DNA of 64,000 bases from NCBI RefSeq assembly GCF_002179965.1, contig NZ_NGUQ01000037.1, forward strand, positions 248,001 to 312,000, read 5' to 3'. The stretch comes from Pandoraea sp. PE-S2T-3. Its GTDB lineage: Bacteria > Pseudomonadota > Gammaproteobacteria > Burkholderiales > Burkholderiaceae. A program made the translations under genes and the position numbers. Within the stretch, counting starts at the first letter, position 1. Each line of letters starts with the position of its first letter. Positions 58,986 to 64,000 of the stretch are shown piece by piece. The notes under the pieces were generated by a model, which was not told the DNA's origin, did not search any database, and was given only the letters and a program-made list of their open reading frames with translations.

Positions 58986-59660
58986 ATGATGGTAAAAATT
59001 TTGATTGCCGACGATCACCCGATCGTCTCCTCGACGCTGCGTGAGATGCTCGCACCAGATCCCGGTTTCCACGTGTTGCCGCCGGTCGCAAATTCAACGC
59101 AGTTGTTCGAGGCGCTCGAGACGAATTCCGTCGACGTGCTGATCACCGACTACTGCATGCCCGGAGGGGTGTTTGGTGATGGGCTGGGCATGATCAAGCG
59201 GGTTCGCCGCAAATATCCGGACATCAAGATCATCGTGTTCACGTCGATCGAGCAGCCGGCGATCATTCACGCGCTGAACGATTGCGGTGTGCTGGGTGTG
59301 ATGACGAAGTCGGACGATCTGCGCGAAATCACGGTGTGCGTGGAGCGTTGCCGTCGCGGCATGCGCTATCTCGGCGGGCGTGCCGAGCAGATTCTGGAAG
59401 AGCAGTCGCGCCGCAAACCGACCACACGCCGTCCGCTCTCACCGAAGGAAATGGAGGTGCTGCGTATGTACCTGAGCGGCAATAACGTCTCCGAAATTGC
59501 CGAAGCGCTCAAGCGCTCGGCCAAGACGATCAACAACCAGAAGCGAATGGCAATGTGCAAATTGGGTTGTCGCAACGACATGGAACTGTTCCAGTTGCAC
59601 GCGTCGAGTCCGCTGCAACTCACGCGTGAAGGCGAGGTCGACGCGCCCACTGCCGCTTGA
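58986..59660 (+). CDS. Response regulator, NarL/LuxR class (RcsB/BvgA-like)
   Basis: A 224-residue regulator. Receiver domain with the acidic pocket IADDHP (Asp9, Asp10), phospho-acceptor Asp55 in LITDYCMPGG and the Lys in VMTKSDD; then a LuxR-type helix-turn-helix (about residues 150-210; RPLSPKEMEVLRMYLSG, VSEIAEALKRSAKTINNQK). AAAGGA is nine bases before the first of two ATGs. It is followed after 28 bases by a hybrid kinase gene and is likely its output. Confidence 0.92.
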   Translation: MMVKILIADDHPIVSSTLREMLAPDPGFHVLPPVANSTQLFEALETNSVDVLITDYCMPGGVFGDGLGMIKRVRRKYPDIKIIVFTSIEQPAIIHALNDCGVLGVMTKSDDLREITVCVERCRRGMRYLGGRAEQILEEQSRRKPTTRRPLSPKEMEVLRMYLSGNNVSEIAEALKRSAKTINNQKRMAMCKLGCRNDMELFQLHASSPLQLTREGEVDAPTAA

Positions 59661-59688
59661 GTCCGTGCGACGTCGAGCATTCGCGACC

Positions 59689-62600
59689 ATGCCCATTCAG
59701 ACGATGACGCGTGATATTGCCGTCGCGGGCCGCCTGCTGCGTATTGGGGGCGTGCTCGCATTGCTGTTCGGGTTGTCCGTCTGGGCGGCGGCGATCTCTT
59801 ACGCCGTCTTTGGTGCGCTCTGGCAGGGCGGCCAGAAGACGGAGTCGTTCTTCGCGGCGGTCTCGCGTGAGATTCGCGATCTCGAAGTCTTCAATGAACA
59901 AGCGCGCTCGATGTCGCGCACGGTACAGGCCAGTTCGGCACCTGCCGGCGGCACCACACGCCTGCTGGCGGATCGCGTGCTGCAACCGCTCAACGGGTTG
60001 AAGCCGGGCACGGCGACACGCATCGGCGGGGTGGCGTGGGATGGCGATTTCGAAATCGTCAAGCTGGCCGAAATTTCTCCGGAACGCGCTCAGATGCTGT
60101 CCCGGTTGACGGCACGGCTGATGGTGCTCGATGCCGATTTCTGGAGTCCGTTCGACTCGCAGGACGAGACGTTCCTGATCTCTCCCGATGGCGCTTTCGC
60201 CGCGTATCGTCCCTCGCTCGGCCGTGAATCGTTCGGTGCTGCCGATCTGGAACGCGACACGAAGATCATGCTCGCAGAGATGAACAAGGTCGAGCGCTAT
60301 CAGGCGAGAGCCCTGGGGCAAGAGGACGGTCCGTTCTGGACCTACAACTACGAACACCCGGTGACACACGTGAAGACGGTGTCGAGCTTCGTGCCCATCC
60401 GCGATCTGGAAGGGCACGTGGTGCTTTACGTGGGCACCAGCATGTCGCCGGAACTGATTGTTCCGCCGCGCATGCGCAATCTCGATCAGACGCGCGAAAC
60501 GCTTCAACTCGTCTCCGTGGAAGGCATCATCGTCGCCAGTGCCGGCACACCGCTGCCCACACCTCGTCATATGAGAACGCTCGCGACGCTGCCACTGTTC
60601 GGCGGCTCGCAGATGACGCTTCGCACCGACGGGCAACGCATCGTTTTTGAACGCCATCTCCCGTTCAATCCGTGGTTTGTGCGCTATGCCGTGGCGCCCG
60701 CCGAGTTGCTGTTCGGGAACGCCACGCTGCTGATCGTCGCAACGTTACTGCTGCTGTTGTACACGGCAGGGGTTTGCACCGCCATGCGCTATATCCGCAA
60801 GCGTGTGATCGAGCCGGCACGCAAGCGCACCACGGCGCTGCTGGAGCGCGATGCGTTCACGCAAACGCTCATCGAGACGGCGCCGGTGGGCATGGCGATC
60901 ATCGATCCGTTCGAGCCGGCTGTTGTGATGAGCAATCCGGCCTACGCCGGCACGGTCGATCTGCTGCGGCAGCTCGGCGACGGCGAACTCACCCGGATGT
61001 ACCGCCAACTGCACAGTGGGGTAGTGTCACGTCCGGTGCGGCGTTTGTTGAGTGTCTCGGACGATGCCGGGGAGCGCCACTACGCCGTCAGTTTTGTCGA
61101 CACCGTGTTTCGCGAACAATCGGTGCTGATCGGCACACTCTCCGATGTGACTGAGCAACGCCGTTTTGAACTGGAACAGCGTAAAGCGCGGCTGGCCGCC
61201 GAGAACGCGAACAAGGCGAAGGATGTATTTCTGACGACGGTCAGTCACGAGATGCGCACGCCGTTGTACGGCACGCTTGCATCGCTGGAGTTGCTCAGTG
61301 CGCAGAAGCTTGGCGACGAGCATCGCTATTACGTCGACGTGATGGAGAGTTCGACGCGCAATCTGCTCGACCTGATCAACGATCTGCTCGACTATTCGCG
61401 CATGCAAGTGGGGCGCTTCGAACTGAATTCGCGCGACTTCTCGCTGCTCAAGGAGCTTGAGGCGGTCGGGCTGTCGTTCACCGGCCGGGCACGTTTGCAG
61501 GGCCTGACGCTCGACTGGATGATCGATCCGCAACTCGCGCGCGCCGTGCACACCGATGCGCTCCGCCTCGGACAAGTCATCACGAATCTCGTCGGCAACG
61601 CGATCAAGTTCACGACGCAAGGCCATGTCGCGTTCAGCGCACAGATGACACGCGCCGATGCGCAGGGATGTGATGTGGCGTTTTCGGTCAGTGACAGCGG
61701 CGCGGGGATTGCTGCGGGCGACCTGCCGGATCTCTTCCGCCCGTTCGGCAAAAGTACGAACGAACCCGGCATGCAGCACGGTACGGGGCTCGGGCTGGCG
61801 ATTTCGTACCAGTTCGTCGCGATGCTCGGCGGCACCTTGCAGGTCGATAGCGTGGAAGAACGGGGTACCACGATGCACTTCACGCTGCATCTGCCGTGGG
61901 CACCGAACACTGAGCCGCCGATCGTGGCGGAAACCGGCAAGACGTTTGCCTGCGTGAGCGGGCTGGCGCGCCGGCACGCGTATCTCGAAGCGCTCATCCG
62001 TTTTGCCGGCCACACGCCTGTGCGTTACGACGACGCGGTGGCGTGGTCGACCGGCGATGGCCGCGCCCGCGATGCCGGTTTGCTGATGTTTGCCGACGAA
62101 TGGCCGGTACGTGGCATGGCCGGCGCCGAAGTCTATCTGCTGCGGCCGACCCCGCACGAGGGCCCGGCGAGCAAGGCAAGCGCCTGGCCGCGCGATGTCG
62201 CGTTGCTGCATCAGGCCGGTCTGTGGGAAGCCCTCGGCGTCTCGCCGGAACCCGGGCTTGCCGCATCGGCCGATCTGCCGCGCAGCACCAGCGCACAGCC
62301 GGGGGCGCGTCCGTTGGCGGGGTGGTATGTGCTGGTGTCGGACGATCATCCGATCAGTGGCATGCTGCTCTCGCGGCAACTGGAAGGGCTGGGTGCGATG
62401 GTTGATTGCTATAACGACCCGCGCGAAGCCCTCGATGCGTTCGATAGCGAATCGCACATGCTCGTGATCACCGACGCCAACATGCCGCACATTTCCGGCC
62501 AGACGCTGGCCACGGAAATCAAGGCGCGCGCGCCGCAAGTGCCGGTCATTGTCGCGACGGCCGACGTGACGTTGCGCATCGACCGCGACCCGAAATCCCC

Positions 62601-63084
62601 GTTCGATGCCGTGGTCTACAAACCGGTCGACTCGGGCTCGCTGCTGCGTGTGATCGATCTCGTGCGTGCCCGCTACCCGTCGTTGCGTGGCGAGATCGAA
62701 CCGCTGCCTGCGATTGTCGATTCGTCGGTGCTGACGACCGCGCAAACACCCATTGAGGTAGTCCCCGCCACGTTTCCGAAGGACACGGGCGTGCCGTTGA
62801 TGGACATGCTCGATGCGTTCGTCCGCATCAGCGATCAGGACATCGAGGACTGCCGTAAGGCGCTGGCCAATGTGTCGCGCGATGCACTGCGCCACTCTGC
62901 GCACCGGCTCCGGGGCGGATTCATGTCCTTCGGGCTTGCCTCGCTGGCAGCTCACGCAGCGCAACTCGAACACCTCGCGCCACAAGCATCGGCCGGGCAG
63001 ATCGGCGCTTCGTTCGAAGTGCTGGAAACCGCGTGGAACGACTGGTTGCGCGCACAAGGCCATGCGATTGTCGACGACGCCTGA
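59689..63084 (+). CDS. Membrane hybrid histidine kinase with receiver and Hpt domains (RcsC/BvgS-like)
   Basis: About 1131 residues. TM1 near 20-45, a periplasmic domain of about 290 residues, TM2 near 345-370, a PAS-like segment (LIETAPVGMAIIDP), HisKA with His520 in TVSHEMRTPLYGTL, HATPase (LVGNAIKFTTQG, DSGAGIAAGDL, GTGLGLAIS), a degenerate receiver-like linker, a receiver with Asp929 in VITDANMPHISGQ, and a C-terminal Hpt domain with His1072 in HRLRGGFMSFG. This is a complete His-Asp-His relay that should end on the response regulator encoded just upstream. The ATG at 59689 lacks a clear Shine-Dalgarno; 59704 is an alternative. Signal sensed is unknown. Confidence 0.9.
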   Translation: MPIQTMTRDIAVAGRLLRIGGVLALLFGLSVWAAAISYAVFGALWQGGQKTESFFAAVSREIRDLEVFNEQARSMSRTVQASSAPAGGTTRLLADRVLQPLNGLKPGTATRIGGVAWDGDFEIVKLAEISPERAQMLSRLTARLMVLDADFWSPFDSQDETFLISPDGAFAAYRPSLGRESFGAADLERDTKIMLAEMNKVERYQARALGQEDGPFWTYNYEHPVTHVKTVSSFVPIRDLEGHVVLYVGTSMSPELIVPPRMRNLDQTRETLQLVSVEGIIVASAGTPLPTPRHMRTLATLPLFGGSQMTLRTDGQRIVFERHLPFNPWFVRYAVAPAELLFGNATLLIVATLLLLLYTAGVCTAMRYIRKRVIEPARKRTTALLERDAFTQTLIETAPVGMAIIDPFEPAVVMSNPAYAGTVDLLRQLGDGELTRMYRQLHSGVVSRPVRRLLSVSDDAGERHYAVSFVDTVFREQSVLIGTLSDVTEQRRFELEQRKARLAAENANKAKDVFLTTVSHEMRTPLYGTLASLELLSAQKLGDEHRYYVDVMESSTRNLLDLINDLLDYSRMQVGRFELNSRDFSLLKELEAVGLSFTGRARLQGLTLDWMIDPQLARAVHTDALRLGQVITNLVGNAIKFTTQGHVAFSAQMTRADAQGCDVAFSVSDSGAGIAAGDLPDLFRPFGKSTNEPGMQHGTGLGLAISYQFVAMLGGTLQVDSVEERGTTMHFTLHLPWAPNTEPPIVAETGKTFACVSGLARRHAYLEALIRFAGHTPVRYDDAVAWSTGDGRARDAGLLMFADEWPVRGMAGAEVYLLRPTPHEGPASKASAWPRDVALLHQAGLWEALGVSPEPGLAASADLPRSTSAQPGARPLAGWYVLVSDDHPISGMLLSRQLEGLGAMVDCYNDPREALDAFDSESHMLVITDANMPHISGQTLATEIKARAPQVPVIVATADVTLRIDRDPKSPFDAVVYKPVDSGSLLRVIDLVRARYPSLRGEIEPLPAIVDSSVLTTAQTPIEVVPATFPKDTGVPLMDMLDAFVRISDQDIEDCRKALANVSRDALRHSAHRLRGGFMSFGLASLAAHAAQLEHLAPQASAGQIGASFEVLETAWNDWLRAQGHAIVDDA

Positions 63085-63113
63085 TGGCCGGCTCCGTCAG
63101 CCCACGCTTCTCT

Positions 63114-64000
63114 CTACTCGACGAAGTGCTCTGAGATGAGCTGACGAAGCCATTGATTGCCGACGTCCTGATGGTAGCGGCGATGCCAGAACACATTGGT
63201 CTGCAACGCCGGCAGACGCACGGGCGGCTTGACGAAGTGCAGCCCGAAGGGCGCGGCGGCCCGCTCGGCGAACTTCTGCGGCACGGTGACGACGAGATCG
63301 TTGGTGCTCACGACATAGGGCACGGCGATGAAGTGGGGCACCCAGAAGTTGGCGTCGGCGCCAAAGCCCGCTTGCGCCAATAACTGGTTGACGCGCGCGT
63401 AGGGGTTGTCGCCGGTGGTGACGAAGAGATGGCGCGCGGCCTGAAACTCTGCCAATCCGGCATCAGGGCGGTCCAGCGCGTGGCCGATTCGGAACATGCT
63501 CACGTACTGCTGGCGAAACAGCCGCCGCTGGAAGAACGGGCCGGTCAGGTCGTCGAATGCCCCCACCGCGAGATCAATCTGTCCAGCCGCCATGGCTTCT
63601 TTCAGATCGGGCAGCGCCGTACGCACGGTGCTTAACCGCACGCCGGGCGCCAACTGCGTGCACAGATCGATCAGCGTAGGCATGAAGTACACCTCGCCGA
63701 CGTCGGTCATTGCCAACGTGAATTCGCGTTGGCTCGTCGCGGGGTCGAAGGCCTCTCGGTGATTGATCGCGCGCGATATCCCGGCCAGCGCTGCCGACAC
63801 CGGCTCGGCCAGCGCCTCCGCAAACGGCGTGGGCTGCATGCCGTTGCCGGTTCGGGTGAAGAGTTCGTCGTCGAACGTGTGGCGCAGCCGGGCGAGTCCG
63901 TTGCTGACAGCCGGCTGCGACAGGCCGAGTTCGCGGGCGGCCTGCGAAATGCTCCGATGCGTGAGCACGGCATGAAAGACGACAAGCAGGTTCAGATCGA
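63114..64000 (-). CDS. LysR-family transcriptional regulator, partial (N-terminus beyond window)
   Basis: Reading from the right edge, the frame enters as DLNLLVVFHAVLTHRSISQAARELG, the usual LysR start, so only a few residues are missing. The winged helix-turn-helix (LSQPAVSNGLARLR, FDDELFTRTGNGMQPT) is followed by the substrate-binding domain (about 200 residues; FTLAMTDVGEVYFMPTLID, GQIDLAVGAFDD). It resembles the NodD/NahR/SyrM-like branch that binds aromatic effectors, but effector and target lie outside the window. Convergent with the kinase gene across 29 bases. Confidence 0.92.
   Translation of the reverse strand, partial: DLNLLVVFHAVLTHRSISQAARELGLSQPAVSNGLARLRHTFDDELFTRTGNGMQPTPFAEALAEPVSAALAGISRAINHREAFDPATSQREFTLAMTDVGEVYFMPTLIDLCTQLAPGVRLSTVRTALPDLKEAMAAGQIDLAVGAFDDLTGPFFQRRLFRQQYVSMFRIGHALDRPDAGLAEFQAARHLFVTTGDNPYARVNQLLAQAGFGADANFWVPHFIAVPYVVSTNDLVVTVPQKFAERAAAPFGLHFVKPPVRLPALQTNVFWHRRYHQDVGNQWLRQLISEHFVE

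Noticed and set aside
61027-63063. 678-codon open frame on the minus strand
   Set aside because: Shadow of the hybrid kinase gene; His/Arg/Gln-rich and without motifs.

Overview
The window looks like chromosome of a GC-rich betaproteobacterium of the Burkholderiaceae; the overall gene content resembles Pandoraea, but the genus is an inference from gene content and was not checked by alignment. Almost all of it is coding. I saw no rRNA, tRNA, CRISPR array, integrase or insertion sequence.

Region 1 (1-13601, minus strand) is most of an aryl polyene (APE) pigment cluster. Fourteen genes run from a ketosynthase-like chain-length factor (12762-13601) to a ketoreductase cut by the left edge. They include two acyl carrier proteins, acyltransferases, a fused AMP-ligase/dehydratase, an aromatic amino acid ammonia-lyase, a thioesterase, a LolA-like protein, an MMPL exporter and a ketosynthase. 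Most junctions are 4-base stop/start overlaps, so the operon is tightly coupled. Its promoter probably lies in the AT-rich stretch 13602-13978.

Region 2 (13979-27424) is housekeeping: an NRDE/TANGO2-like protein, a DUF4936 protein and ygfZ; divergently mltG-tmk-holB-tatD and an ankyrin lipoprotein; a crotonase; otsB-otsA for trehalose; a PepSY/flavodoxin reductase with a Fur-like box; and an acylphosphatase.

Region 3 (27511-33731) is signalling and stress: a chemoreceptor divergent from a soluble hybrid kinase, a higBA toxin-antitoxin pair bracketed by related inverted repeats, a hemolysin III-type protein, an exported peroxiredoxin and an Lrp/AsnC regulator.

Region 4 (33895-41049, plus strand) is amino-acid metabolism: an acetolactate-synthase-type enzyme, then an amino-acid ABC transporter (binding protein, permease, ATPase) followed by astC-like and astA-like genes. 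Together these suggest uptake of basic amino acids and entry into arginine succinyltransferase catabolism.

Region 5 (41068-45904, minus strand) is a minimal Csu-type (spore coat U domain) chaperone-usher pilus operon. Region 6 (46419-53009) holds an HdeD-like protein, dps, an ADP-forming acyl-CoA synthetase fused to a GNAT domain, corA and a family III CoA-transferase. Region 7 (53204-57704) holds a Fur-box-preceded PiuA/Fiu-like TonB receptor with a Sel1-repeat partner but no adjacent piuC, and a TauE/SafE exporter whose promoter and start codon sit in a perfect inverted repeat. Region 8 (58210-64000) holds a small lipoprotein, an RcsB/BvgA-like response regulator, a large hybrid kinase with phosphorelay domains, and a LysR regulator cut by the right edge.
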